Origin: Mariniblastus sp.
Lineage (GTDB): Bacteria > Planctomycetota > Planctomycetia > Pirellulales > Pirellulaceae
Assembly (NCBI GenBank): GCA_014237975.1
Contig: JABACA010000008.1
Location: forward strand, 1 to 64,000
Direction: 5' to 3'
Length of the DNA stretch: 64,000 bases
A program made the position numbers and the translations under genes. Under the pieces are notes generated by a model. That model saw only the letters and a program-made list of their open reading frames with translations. It was not told the origin of the DNA and did not search any database. Below, piece after piece: positions 1 to 9,974 of the stretch. Position 1 is the stretch's first letter. Every line of letters begins with the position of its first letter.

Positions 1-285
1 CTTCCAACCGAGTTCAAGGTGCCCCATATGGGATGGAATCAAATCAACGTCTGTCACGATTCACCACTTCTCAAAGGTGTGGCATCCAAGGCATATGTTT
101 ATTTTGTTCATTCCTACTATGTCCAACCCAAACATTCGGATGTTGTCGCACTGACCGCCAATCACGGACATGAATTTTGTGCTGCCGCCGCCAGCAACAA
201 CGTTTTCGCAACCCAGTTTCACCCTGAAAAAAGCCAGGCAGTCGGCTTGCAGATCATCAAGAATTTCTCGCAATGGGATGCTTGA
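1..285 (+). CDS. hisH: Imidazole glycerol phosphate synthase subunit HisH, 3' end (5' truncated by window edge)
   Basis: Open frame from base 1; translation ...MGWNQ...YFVHSYYV...FCAAAASNNVFATQFHPEKSQAVGLQIIKNF is typical of the HisH glutamine amidotransferase C-terminus (FHPEKS catalytic His/Glu). Confidence 0.93.
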   Translation, partial: LPTEFKVPHMGWNQINVCHDSPLLKGVASKAYVYFVHSYYVQPKHSDVVALTANHGHEFCAAAASNNVFATQFHPEKSQAVGLQIIKNFSQWDA

Positions 286-542
286 TCCGACGGCCAATCA
301 GAGCCAATTTCTGACCCTGGGCCATGGCCCACTGCTGCTGGGGCGTTTGGCTTTCCCGAGCGTTGTTATCCACTACCAGTAAACGCCGCCGTCATCGACC
401 GATGGGGCATGCTGTCAAAATGGATTTGGCTACAGCTTTTCAACAAACGGCTGCCGGTTAATTTCGTCATGGTGGATCGTTTTTGGTGGCAAACGATGAA
501 TCCCAGACTTCCTGCTTGCAAAACACCCCCACACTGCGTAAA

Positions 543-556
543 TGTACTTTTGTACA
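543..556. promoter_or_regulatory. Candidate LexA/SOS operator TGTAC-TTTT-GTACA upstream of imuA
   Basis: Perfect 5-bp inverted repeat with 4-bp spacer, ~103 bp upstream of the imuA ATG (659), overlapping a TATATT -10-like hexamer at 558-563. Confidence 0.55.
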
Positions 557-658
557 CTATATTAGATTTTTGCAATTTCGCAGCCGATATTGACCAAAGG
601 TGTCTGTCAAACCTTTTGTAATGTTGCACCGAAACTGGAGATACTCGAGGCAGCCGGG

Positions 659-1504
659 ATGCTTACGAACGTTACAACGGAAACGCAAGCGAATCACACC
701 AACAATCAACCGTTGATTGATCAACTGCGTAAAAAAATTCACGACAGCCAAACGGCCCGTCGAAATGACGAGGGTGCATTGGTTTCCTGTGGTTCCCCGG
801 ATATCGACCAATGCCTTTCTGCGGGTGGCATTCCGCGTGGAACATTGGCCGAGTGGTTAGTAGATCACCATGGAAATTCGGGTGAGTTTCTTTCTTTGCT
901 GGCAGCCTCGCGGGCACTGGCAGACGGGGGTGCCTTGGTGATCGCCGACCCACACCGTCGTTTCCATCCACCCGCCGCCGCATTGCTGGGAATCAATCTC
1001 GCCGATCTGGTCGTTCTGCGTCCAGGCCCACCGGACCAGCCAACCTCGGTTGGTCCATCCGGATTTCAACGTAACGATCTGTTCTGGGCAGTCGACCAGG
1101 CACTCCGTTCAACGGCAGTGGCTGCGGTCTGGGGTTGCTTTACGGAAATTAACGAACGTTGGTTCCGACGTTTTCAACTGTCGGCAGAATCCAGTGGTTG
1201 CCTCGGTTTATTTGTACGTCCGACGTGGACATGTCAGCAACCGAGCTGGGCTGAAATCCAATGGCAGGTTCAATCCAAACCTTGCCCTGACAACCGTCAA
1301 TTACGCCAAATCTCTCTACAACTGCTGCGTTGCCGGTCGGGAAAAGCCGGCAAAACCGTTTCGTTGAACATCGACACCGTCACAGGGAGTGTGCAACATG
1401 CACGAAATGAACATGCCCACCACAGCCGAATCCAAACGCGCGCTTTGTCTTTGGCTACCCAGCTGGCCCATCCAGCGACTGGTCGCCGCCCAGCCCGAGC
1501 TTAA
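659..1504 (+). CDS. imuA: ImuA-like RecA-fold translesion synthesis accessory protein
   Basis: IDQCLSAGGIPRGTLAEWL...LAASRALADGGALVIADPHRRFHPPAAALLGI...LVVLRP; immediately upstream of imuB and dnaE2. Start placed at internal ATG. Confidence 0.85.
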   Translation: MLTNVTTETQANHTNNQPLIDQLRKKIHDSQTARRNDEGALVSCGSPDIDQCLSAGGIPRGTLAEWLVDHHGNSGEFLSLLAASRALADGGALVIADPHRRFHPPAAALLGINLADLVVLRPGPPDQPTSVGPSGFQRNDLFWAVDQALRSTAVAAVWGCFTEINERWFRRFQLSAESSGCLGLFVRPTWTCQQPSWAEIQWQVQSKPCPDNRQLRQISLQLLRCRSGKAGKTVSLNIDTVTGSVQHARNEHAHHSRIQTRALSLATQLAHPATGRRPARA

Positions 1505-3230
1505 GCGTCAACAGGTAATCCTGTTTCGCCGGGACTCACGCCGTGGCCAGCTGGTTTCAGCCGTTTCTCCGTTGGCGAGCCGTCATGGTGCACGATACAA
1601 CATGCCATTGTCCGAAGCCAAATCGTTACTTAAACGAGAGACGAACAATCAAGATTCCCAGTGCCACGCCCCACTGAATGGTTGTTCGAGCGACTTGAAT
1701 ATTTTCCTGCACGAGCCAGCAAAAGACCTGGCTGCACTGGAAGACCTGGCCGATTCACTGGAGCCATTCAGCCCAATTATCGGATTGCAACAAGTCGATC
1801 AACCGGACTGTCTGTTTCTGGACGTCACAGGACTAGCTCACCTGTTTCATGGCGAAGACCAACTTGCCTGGCAGGTTTCACAACACTGCCAAGTCCGTGG
1901 TTATGTAGTGCGAGTTGCCCTTGCCGACACGCCGGGACTAGCATGGGGAGCGGCTCGGTTTTTAATTCAGGACGCAACCGGTCCAGTCGTGATCCCGGTG
2001 CACGATTCTCGAATCATGCCCAGCTTGCCAATCAAGGCACTGCGACTGAGCGACCCCATCACTGAAACTTTGCACCAGTTGGGTATTTTGAAAATCGGGC
2101 AACTTTTGAAGTTGCCACGTCACGATTTGACGGCCCGTTTTGGAAGCGAAGTTCATCGACGTCTTGACCAGATGACAGCCGTCCTGGAAGAACCGATTGT
2201 CGCTCGCCAGAAACCACCCGCATTCTACGCCCAACAATTACTTGACTTCCCAACCTCGGATCGGGAAACGGTCGATGCCATCATACAGCAACTGACCAGC
2301 CAGCTTTGCAATAAGCTGGCTGCCAGGCAACAAGGTGCGCTGGAATGGACCGTGAAAATGTACTGCCAGAACAAGCGATTGCCCCTCCAGTTTTGCGTCC
2401 GTTTATTTCAGCCAACTTCTACTGTCGAACACATCATGCAATTGGTTCGCATGCAATTGGAACAGGCCTTGCAGCCACAATCCGATCACAAGCAAAAAAA
2501 GACCGTGTTAAACAGTCGCGGCAAACCGAAACGTCGCAAACGGCGACACGTTGTAAAATTGCTGGACGGCCAGAAGATGGAAATCAGCGAGATTTCTGTC
2601 GGGGTAACTTCCTGCGCACTGTTAACCCACCAACAGAGACAACTGTTTGATGAAAACCCTCGACAGGATCGTCGGGAACTGGCGCAATTGATCAACCGAC
2701 TGGCCAGCCGCCTGGGAACCGACCAGGTGGTCTACCCGACCATTCGCCACCAAGCCCAGCCCGAGCATGCATTCCAGTTTCAGCCCTTGATTCAGCCTGG
2801 CAAGCGGCACAAGCGGGCAAGGAGAAAACCGGACGGCCAATCACATGTCATGTCTCGCCCCCTGCAGCTTTATGAACCGCCCATCCCTTTAAAACCAGGG
2901 GCTTCTTCAACCACGATGTCCTGTTCTGTCATTTCACCGCCAACCCAGATGACGGCCAGAAACGACCCGGAATCCCGCTCACCGCCTACGTCAGACCATC
3001 GATACAAGAGTGTTGCACGAACGAACACCGACGGTCCCTCGTTACCATCATCGTCGCCAACTCAGTACCGGATCGTTCACCACTGGGGTCCTGAACGGAT
3101 TGAAACCGGTTGGTGGCGCGGGCCCATGACGCGACGCGACTATTGGCGAGTCGAAACCGGTTCCCATCAGCAGTTCTGGATCTTTCGGGATCTTAAAAAC
3201 GGAGATTGGTTCCTACATGGTGCTTTTTAA
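1389..3230 (+). CDS. imuB: ImuB, Y-family DNA polymerase-like protein
   Basis: RALCLWLPSWPIQRL N-terminus, Y-family core (FLDVTGLAHLFHGED), ImuB C-terminal motif (HHWGPERIETGWWRGPMTRRDYWRVET...FWIFRDL..GDWFLHGAF). Confidence 0.9.
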   Translation: MCNMHEMNMPTTAESKRALCLWLPSWPIQRLVAAQPELKRQQVILFRRDSRRGQLVSAVSPLASRHGARYNMPLSEAKSLLKRETNNQDSQCHAPLNGCSSDLNIFLHEPAKDLAALEDLADSLEPFSPIIGLQQVDQPDCLFLDVTGLAHLFHGEDQLAWQVSQHCQVRGYVVRVALADTPGLAWGAARFLIQDATGPVVIPVHDSRIMPSLPIKALRLSDPITETLHQLGILKIGQLLKLPRHDLTARFGSEVHRRLDQMTAVLEEPIVARQKPPAFYAQQLLDFPTSDRETVDAIIQQLTSQLCNKLAARQQGALEWTVKMYCQNKRLPLQFCVRLFQPTSTVEHIMQLVRMQLEQALQPQSDHKQKKTVLNSRGKPKRRKRRHVVKLLDGQKMEISEISVGVTSCALLTHQQRQLFDENPRQDRRELAQLINRLASRLGTDQVVYPTIRHQAQPEHAFQFQPLIQPGKRHKRARRKPDGQSHVMSRPLQLYEPPIPLKPGASSTTMSCSVISPPTQMTARNDPESRSPPTSDHRYKSVARTNTDGPSLPSSSPTQYRIVHHWGPERIETGWWRGPMTRRDYWRVETGSHQQFWIFRDLKNGDWFLHGAF

Positions 3231-3256
3231 GTTTTCCTCCAAACCGATTGATTTCA

Positions 3257-6200
3257 ATGTATGCTGAGCTTCACTGCAAAACCAATTACTCGTTCCTGAC
3301 CGGTGGATCGCATGCCGATGAACTGATTCATCGGGCCGTCACACTTGGCTATTCGGCTCTGGCTGTCACGGATGAAAATAGCCTGGCAGGAATCGTCCGG
3401 GCCTATGCGGCCGCCCGGGAGCATCCAATCAAGTTGATTGTGGGTGCCGAGATCATTTCCAATGACGCACCAACGGTCGTGCTATGGGCTCCCAGCCGCA
3501 CCGCGTATGCACAACTGGCCCGGTTGATTACGGTGGGACGAAGGCGGGCTCCCAAAGGAGAATGTTGGTTGGCGTTTGATGACATTGCCACGCACAGCAC
3601 GGAGCTGCTGGCCGGCGTTGTGCCTGAGATCGCCGGTGACCGTTCGCCAACCGACCACATTGACCCAACGCATCCCAGCTATGAGTGGTTCTCTGGACGC
3701 CCGACCGCGACTGGGCATGAGCAGCGTTACCGGGAACTGTTTGGAAACCGGGCCTATTTACTGGCAGAGTTGTATCAAGGGGTTGATGATCAATGGCGGA
3801 TTGACCAGCTACAGCGACTGTCTCGACAAACGGGGATGCCATTGGTTGCCGCCGGTAGCGTCTTGTATCACGTCCCCAATCGGTTGCCACTGCACGATGT
3901 TCTGACGGCGATCAAGTATCGCACCACGGTCGACCTGGCCGGTGATCGCTTGTTACCCAACGCCCAGCGACACCTGCAAACGATTGCCCAACGAAAAAGC
4001 GCCTTTGCTGCCATCCCCGACGCCCTGTCTCGAAACCTTGAGATCGCTGAACGCTGTTCGTTTTGCCTGAGTCAATTGCGATATGAGTATCCCGAGGAGC
4101 TCGCCCCAGACGGGAAAACACCGATCGAATATCTACGGCAGCTGACCCTGACAGGTGCCCGCCAGCGATACTCAGGAACCGTTCCGGAAACCGTGCAACA
4201 CCAGATCAACCACGAACTGCGGCTGATCGAGGAATTGGAGTACGAGGCCTATTTCCTGACCGTCTGGGACCTGGTTCGATTTGCCCGAAACCGCGGAATC
4301 CTCTGCCAGGGTCGGGGCTCCGCGGCCAATTCGGCCGTTTGTTATTGCCTGGGAGTCACCTCGGTCGACCCCGCCACCACCGACCTCCTGTTTGAGCGTT
4401 TCGTCAGCAAGGAACGTGATGAAGCACCCGACATTGATGTCGATTTTGAACATGAACGACGTGAAGAAGTATTACAGTACCTGTACGAAAAATATGGCCG
4501 CGATCGAGCCGGGCTGGCGGCTACCGTCATCACGTACCGGGTGCGCAGTGCTGTACGCGACGTAGGCAAGTCATTGGGACTATCTCTCGACCGCGTTGAT
4601 GCATTGGCAAAACAGGTGGAGGGCTATTCCCGCGAAGATCAGCTGGCCGAACGAATGAACGATGTTGGAATGGATCCCAACTCACAGACAGGCCGTCAAC
4701 TGGATCACTTGGTCAATGAAATGATCGGTTTCCCGCGCCATCTATCGCAACACGTAGGTGGCATGGTGATCACCCGCGGCAAATTGGATGAGTTGGTCCC
4801 CATTGAAAATGCCTCGATGGATGGTCGGACCGTGATTCAATGGGACAAGGAGGATCTCGAGGAACTTGGCCTGTTGAAAGTCGATTGCCTGAGTCTGGGG
4901 ATGCTAACTGCAATTCGCAAATGTTTTCACTTGCTGGGCCAGCATTGGGACCAACATGTCTCACTGGCAACCGTTCCCCGAGAAGACCCGTTGGTCTACG
5001 ACATGATTTGCGAGGCAGACACCGTTGGCGTATTTCAAATTGAAAGCCGTGGACAAATGAGCATGCTGCCCCGCTTGCGACCGCGCTGTTGGTACGACCT
5101 GGTGATCGAGGTTGCGATCGTCAGGCCGGGCCCCATTCAAGGAAACATGGTCCACCCCTATTTGCGTCGCCGCAACGGAGAAGAACAGGCCGTTTATCCT
5201 AACGATGCCATTCGCTCGGTACTGGAGCGCACCCTGGGTGTCCCGATCTTTCAGGAACAGGCGATGAAGCTGGCGGTGGTTGCTGCCGGGTTTACACCAG
5301 GAGAAGCGGACCAACTGCGCCGCGCTATGGGGGCTTGGCGGAAGACGGGAGTGATTGAAACGTTTCGTGAAAAAATGATGCTCGGCATGCGCAACAACGG
5401 ATTGAACGATGAGTTTGCTGCACAGGTATTCCGGCAGGTCCGCGGATTTGGTGAATACGGTTTCCCGGAATCTCACGCTGCCAGTTTTGCCTTGCTGGTT
5501 TACGTCTCAGCCTGGCTTAAACGCCATTACCCGGCAGCATTTACGGCGGCCATTCTCAACAGCCAGCCCATGGGGTTTTACGCTCCGGCTCAACTGATTT
5601 CTGACGCCAGGCAGCATGGCGTCCAAGTGATGCCCGTTGATGTCAACCACAGCGAATGGGATTGCACGCTGGAACCTCTGCGACATCCACACGCCAGGCA
5701 GCCTGGCCATCACGACCCGGCTCCCATGAATCACGGCAACTCGACAACGCCAACACTGACTGCCGGCCAGCCAGGCTCGGTCGACGATTTTTCGTTGCGA
5801 CTGGGACTGCGGATGATTTCAGGATTGCAAACCGCTCACGCTGAAGCCATTCTGCACGCGCGTCGCAATGGAACGTTTACGAGCGTCACTGACCTGACTC
5901 GGCGAACCCGCCTGGCACAATCCGTAATCTCGCAATTGAGTGCTGCCGACGTCTTTGAGTCACTGAACCAGGACCGCAGGACCGCATTGTGGCAGGCACT
6001 GGCGCAGGAACAAAAACCGGTACACCAGCCGTTGTTCGACGGGCTGGATGCGGGCGATGACGAAATCTCTTCACTACCCCGGCTGACACCGGAACAACAG
6101 GTCGTCGAAGATTACCGAACCGTAGGTCTCTCTTTAAAAGCCCATCCTCTTTCTTTTCATCGCTGCCTGCTGGACAGACTGAAAATCACGCCCACCAGCC

Positions 6201-6505
6201 ACTTAAAAAACCAATCCGACAATCGCCACTTGAGAGTCGCGGGCATGGTCATCTTGCGACAACGACCCTCCACGGCCAAAGGAATTACGTTTGTGACAAT
6301 TGAGGACGAGACGGGAACCGCCAACCTGGTCGTCAAACCCACCATCTGGGAACGGTATTATAAAATTGCCAAGGGCAGCTCAGCCTGGATCGCTCATGGG
6401 AAACTGGAAAAGAAAAATGGCGTTATTCACGTTGTCGTCAATCGAATCGAAGACCTTTCGGAAAGACTGCCAGACCACAACATCAAATCCAAGGATTTCC
6501 GCTAA
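3257..6505 (+). CDS. dnaE2: Error-prone DNA polymerase III alpha subunit DnaE2 (ImuC)
   Basis: MYAELHCKTNYSFLTGGSHADEL; CQGRGSAANSAVCY; DIDVDFEHERREEV; VRPGPIQGNMVHPYLRRRNGEE; FPESHAASFALLVYVSAWLKRHYPAAF. Confidence 0.96.
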   Translation: MYAELHCKTNYSFLTGGSHADELIHRAVTLGYSALAVTDENSLAGIVRAYAAAREHPIKLIVGAEIISNDAPTVVLWAPSRTAYAQLARLITVGRRRAPKGECWLAFDDIATHSTELLAGVVPEIAGDRSPTDHIDPTHPSYEWFSGRPTATGHEQRYRELFGNRAYLLAELYQGVDDQWRIDQLQRLSRQTGMPLVAAGSVLYHVPNRLPLHDVLTAIKYRTTVDLAGDRLLPNAQRHLQTIAQRKSAFAAIPDALSRNLEIAERCSFCLSQLRYEYPEELAPDGKTPIEYLRQLTLTGARQRYSGTVPETVQHQINHELRLIEELEYEAYFLTVWDLVRFARNRGILCQGRGSAANSAVCYCLGVTSVDPATTDLLFERFVSKERDEAPDIDVDFEHERREEVLQYLYEKYGRDRAGLAATVITYRVRSAVRDVGKSLGLSLDRVDALAKQVEGYSREDQLAERMNDVGMDPNSQTGRQLDHLVNEMIGFPRHLSQHVGGMVITRGKLDELVPIENASMDGRTVIQWDKEDLEELGLLKVDCLSLGMLTAIRKCFHLLGQHWDQHVSLATVPREDPLVYDMICEADTVGVFQIESRGQMSMLPRLRPRCWYDLVIEVAIVRPGPIQGNMVHPYLRRRNGEEQAVYPNDAIRSVLERTLGVPIFQEQAMKLAVVAAGFTPGEADQLRRAMGAWRKTGVIETFREKMMLGMRNNGLNDEFAAQVFRQVRGFGEYGFPESHAASFALLVYVSAWLKRHYPAAFTAAILNSQPMGFYAPAQLISDARQHGVQVMPVDVNHSEWDCTLEPLRHPHARQPGHHDPAPMNHGNSTTPTLTAGQPGSVDDFSLRLGLRMISGLQTAHAEAILHARRNGTFTSVTDLTRRTRLAQSVISQLSAADVFESLNQDRRTALWQALAQEQKPVHQPLFDGLDAGDDEISSLPRLTPEQQVVEDYRTVGLSLKAHPLSFHRCLLDRLKITPTSHLKNQSDNRHLRVAGMVILRQRPSTAKGITFVTIEDETGTANLVVKPTIWERYYKIAKGSSAWIAHGKLEKKNGVIHVVVNRIEDLSERLPDHNIKSKDFR

Positions 6506-6549
6506 CACCACCGGCCTGGCCGGAGCCTTGCAACGAGAAATCTGGATGG

Positions 6550-7764
6550 CTATTTCTCAATGTCCACCCAAACCATTCGGTGATCAGAAGCCGTGACCGC
6601 CTCTGCTCCAGGCTCACCCGGTTTCGGCCATACCACACCACTGGCGACTACCCTTAAATCCTGCGACGGCAACACGTAGTCGATCCGCATATTCCCAACA
6701 TTTTCATCTGGGAAATCCCCCGTATCGTGCAACGGGTTTCCCGTATGCCTGGCGTTCATGCCGCCTTGCTGCTCGGCCCAATACCCACCGCCGGTCGATT
6801 CGGGCACAAATTCCGATTGCACCATCGGGTTTTCCAATAATTGCATGATCGCTTTATCAAGACTGTCTCCATCGTGGGGGTCGGCGTTCAGATCACCAGC
6901 CACGATAAATGCTGCCCCTGATGACAACCCACCCTTCACACCACGATCATCGTACAAGTAGTCGGCCTGGCCCTTTACATAGTCTGACCACAATCGGATT
7001 TCGTCATGATTGCGACGTCCATTTCGGTCTTCTGATCCGTCAAACACGGGAGGCGTCGGATGGCTGACCAGGAAATGAACCACACGACCTCCAACCTGAA
7101 TGGGCAGATCCCAATGGCTCTTGGAAGACAACCGGAAAATCTCAAGCACCCGGGGGCGGTAATAGGACTGCTCCGACGCCTTATCGATCGGCAACCGTGC
7201 ACCCGGCATGTCTTTCCAGAGGAACTTCTGGAATGTACGGACCTGGTCTCGGTCAAATTCACGATTGGAAAGGACCACCATTCCGTATTGCCCCGGGTGA
7301 CGACCGTAACCAAGGGCATCATTCGCTGTACCTGTCCGGCGGTCCTCGTTGAGGTCAAATCCACTACCGATCCCCGTATTGACTTCGGCAGTAAACACGT
7401 GGGGATACTCAATCGGTCGATTACCATTTTGAGCCACAGCCAAGTATTCCTTGAGGAATGAATCGACACCGGCATTGTCCGATTGGTAATCAAATTCGTT
7501 GAGTAACAGTACATCCGGGCGAATCATCTGAATCAACTCGGCAACCTGTTTGGCTTGCGACCAATTACCGCCTGCCAGGTTTTTCGCCACACCACCAGCT
7601 TTTGGATCTTGAAAGGCAATATTAAATGTTGCAAACCGCACGAAATCCTGTTTGCCCTCCTGGTCCACCGGCTGGGCGACTTCCTGTGAATAGCATGAGC
7701 AGACAAAACTCCCGCAACAGGCCCATCCAAATATTGCCAAAATACAGACAGAGTTCAGTTTCAT
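6550..7764 (-). CDS. Endonuclease/exonuclease/phosphatase family protein (secreted)
   Basis: Signal peptide; FATFNIAF...RPDVLLLNEFDYQ...FIVAGDLNADPHDGDS...IDYVLPSQDL...ASDHRMVWVDI. Confidence 0.88.
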   Translation of the reverse strand: MKLNSVCILAIFGWACCGSFVCSCYSQEVAQPVDQEGKQDFVRFATFNIAFQDPKAGGVAKNLAGGNWSQAKQVAELIQMIRPDVLLLNEFDYQSDNAGVDSFLKEYLAVAQNGNRPIEYPHVFTAEVNTGIGSGFDLNEDRRTGTANDALGYGRHPGQYGMVVLSNREFDRDQVRTFQKFLWKDMPGARLPIDKASEQSYYRPRVLEIFRLSSKSHWDLPIQVGGRVVHFLVSHPTPPVFDGSEDRNGRRNHDEIRLWSDYVKGQADYLYDDRGVKGGLSSGAAFIVAGDLNADPHDGDSLDKAIMQLLENPMVQSEFVPESTGGGYWAEQQGGMNARHTGNPLHDTGDFPDENVGNMRIDYVLPSQDLRVVASGVVWPKPGEPGAEAVTASDHRMVWVDIEK

Positions 7765-7872
7765 GGTAAGCCTGATTGGTTTTAAACGGGAAAAATTATT
7801 TTTCATCAATAGAACCGATCCCGTCGGATCTTTGAACCTGCGTTCGGCTTGGCCATCGATTTCCCGGATAGC

Positions 7873-8763
7873 CTAGGCATATTTTTGCATAATTTGCAAA
7901 CAGTCTGCCAAATAGGAAGTGCCGAACAGGTTCAAGTGATTTAACAGATGGTACAAGCGATAGATTTCGATTCGGTCGTCCGATCCTGCTTGCATGGGCC
8001 ATATTTCCTGGTAGGCATCGTAAAACCAATGGCTCAACCCACCAAACAACGTCGTCATCCCGAATTCTGCTTCCCGATCCGCAAAGTAAACGGCGGGGTC
8101 CAGCAGGACCGGGTTGCCCTTTTCGTCTGCCAGGTAATTCCCACTCCACAAGTCACCATGAATCAATGCAGGTTGTACTTCGTGACTTAACAAATCGTCC
8201 ATTCGATCCAACACTCTGTCAGCAAGTCTCGAAAATCGGTGATCCCCGTATCCATTATTCCGCGCCAAATCCAGCTGGTAACCCAAACGACACGATTTCC
8301 AGAATTCAATCCAACTGGAATTCCATCGATTGGGTTGGGGCGTGCTCCCGATAAAATTGGAACGGGCAAACCCGAATTCTTCAGCGACCCCATGGCGGTG
8401 CAATTCCGCCAGCTGCCGGCCCAGTTGTTGCTCAAAATGGGCACCAGGAGCAGCCGTTTGAATCGCCTCCAGTACCAGGAATTGGACTCCGTGGGCAGAA
8501 ACGCCACTGCCTATTACCTCGGGAACCCGCAGCGACCGTGTCAAACGGATCGCTGTCAGGCCGTCAGTTTCACACTCGAACAGACTGCCGGGTGCTTGTT
8601 CGTTCCATTTGACGAACAGCGAGAGGCCAATATCAGTTTCCAAGATGATCGCATGATTGATGCAGCCACCGCTAACCGTTCGTGTGGGTCCCAGTTGAAT
8701 CGACCGGCCAATTTTTTTTTCAACCAGCTGTTGGATCGACGCCAACAGCTCCGAATCGAGCAT
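7873..8763 (-). CDS. Fructosamine/ketosamine-3-kinase family protein
   Basis: SGGCINHAIILETDIG.SLFVKWNE...LIHGDLWSGNYLADEKGNPVLLDPAVYFADREAEFGMTTLFGG. Confidence 0.9.
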   Translation of the reverse strand: MLDSELLASIQQLVEKKIGRSIQLGPTRTVSGGCINHAIILETDIGLSLFVKWNEQAPGSLFECETDGLTAIRLTRSLRVPEVIGSGVSAHGVQFLVLEAIQTAAPGAHFEQQLGRQLAELHRHGVAEEFGFARSNFIGSTPQPNRWNSSWIEFWKSCRLGYQLDLARNNGYGDHRFSRLADRVLDRMDDLLSHEVQPALIHGDLWSGNYLADEKGNPVLLDPAVYFADREAEFGMTTLFGGLSHWFYDAYQEIWPMQAGSDDRIEIYRLYHLLNHLNLFGTSYLADCLQIMQKYA

Positions 8764-8765
8764 TC

Positions 8766-9272
8766 TCACTCCAGTAACGTCGACAGTATTTGCGGACATG
8801 CGGCCTCGATCATATCAAGCACCTCTTCAAACCCTGCCTCCCCACCGTAGTACGGATCGGGCACGTCGACGGGCCAGTCGTCTGCGAGAAAATCACTCAA
8901 CAAACAGATCGTGGCAGTCGGTTGGGAATTGACGGCCTCGATCGCCCGTTGGTTCGACCGATCCATCGCGATGACCAGATCAAATTCGTGCATATCCTGA
9001 TGAACCAGTTGTCGGGAACGGCTCAACAACGGGTAACCACGACGTGCTGCGCACTCACTCATTCGGCCGTCTGCCGGTTGACCAACGTGATACCCACTGG
9101 TTCCCGCCGAATCAACCAAGAGACGTGATTCCAGATTTTGCTCTTCAATCAAGCGAAGCAAGACCCCCTCGCCGGTCGGAGAACGGCAAATATTACCCAG
9201 GCAGACAAACAAAACTGATTTGGTTTCCGGCATCGTTCCACCATCGGGATCGATCAATCGTCGATACAGCAA
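8766..9272 (-). CDS. Low molecular weight protein-tyrosine phosphatase
   Basis: SVLFVCLGNICRSPTGEGV (CX5R P-loop) ... VPDPYYGGEAGFEEVLDMIEAA (DPYY motif). Confidence 0.95.
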   Translation of the reverse strand: MLYRRLIDPDGGTMPETKSVLFVCLGNICRSPTGEGVLLRLIEEQNLESRLLVDSAGTSGYHVGQPADGRMSECAARRGYPLLSRSRQLVHQDMHEFDLVIAMDRSNQRAIEAVNSQPTATICLLSDFLADDWPVDVPDPYYGGEAGFEEVLDMIEAACPQILSTLLE

Positions 9273-9569
9273 AAACGCTCTGCATGCTTCAACGGTTCGA
9301 AGAATTTGCGACGGTCCATATTTTAATACGCAGGCAACCGATTATGCAAAGCGGCTGTCGGTTTCCAGGCACGAATGGCAATGAGTTTGGAGAATTATTT
9401 CTGGGTTGGAGCCAGAGGAATGCAGAAACCTGCGGGGCCATGATCATTAGAATGGCAAGGGTGGACCAGCCATCAACATGGCTACCGCAGAACATTTGCG
9501 CAACCAATCACGGACAAATGGTTTTTCCCCAGGCTGTCTATATGGCTCGAATTCTCGACTTCGAGGACA

Positions 9570-9765
9570 CTATCTATCGTCACCCAAACCCGATAACGCC
9601 TGGCTACTATCTTGCCAAATCTCGTTTTGAACTTGCCCAAAATTGATCAAAACAGCAAGACAAAAAATCACGACTACACCCAGCATGACCGAATATTCGA
9701 TTGCCGTAGGACCATCATCATTCTTTGAGAAACGCCTTATCGATTCAAATACTCCGCGTATCATT
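9570..9765 (-). CDS. Flp/TadE-type type IVb pilin
   Basis: MIRGVFESIRRFSKNDDG|PTAIEYSVMLGVVVIFCLAVLINFG; G-xxxx-EY prepilin processing motif followed by hydrophobic helix. Confidence 0.85.
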
Positions 9766-9974
9766 AGGCTACCTTCCAAACTATGGCGGGAATAACGAAG
9801 AAGACGGCACGCAAAAGCTGGAAATACCGTTCCTCCCATAACAAGTCACCTGGGCGATAGCGGTGCCATTTCAAACCTATGTCACAAATCAACATTTGGA
9901 TCCCCAAGTTCGATGGATGGCTTTGGTTTGGACGATCAAGCCCCGTTGGGATAGGCTTATAACGGTCATGCCGA

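Noticed and set aside
8239-8850. 203-aa plus-strand ORF opposite the ketosamine kinase gene
   Set aside because: Antisense to a confidently identified gene; no independent support.
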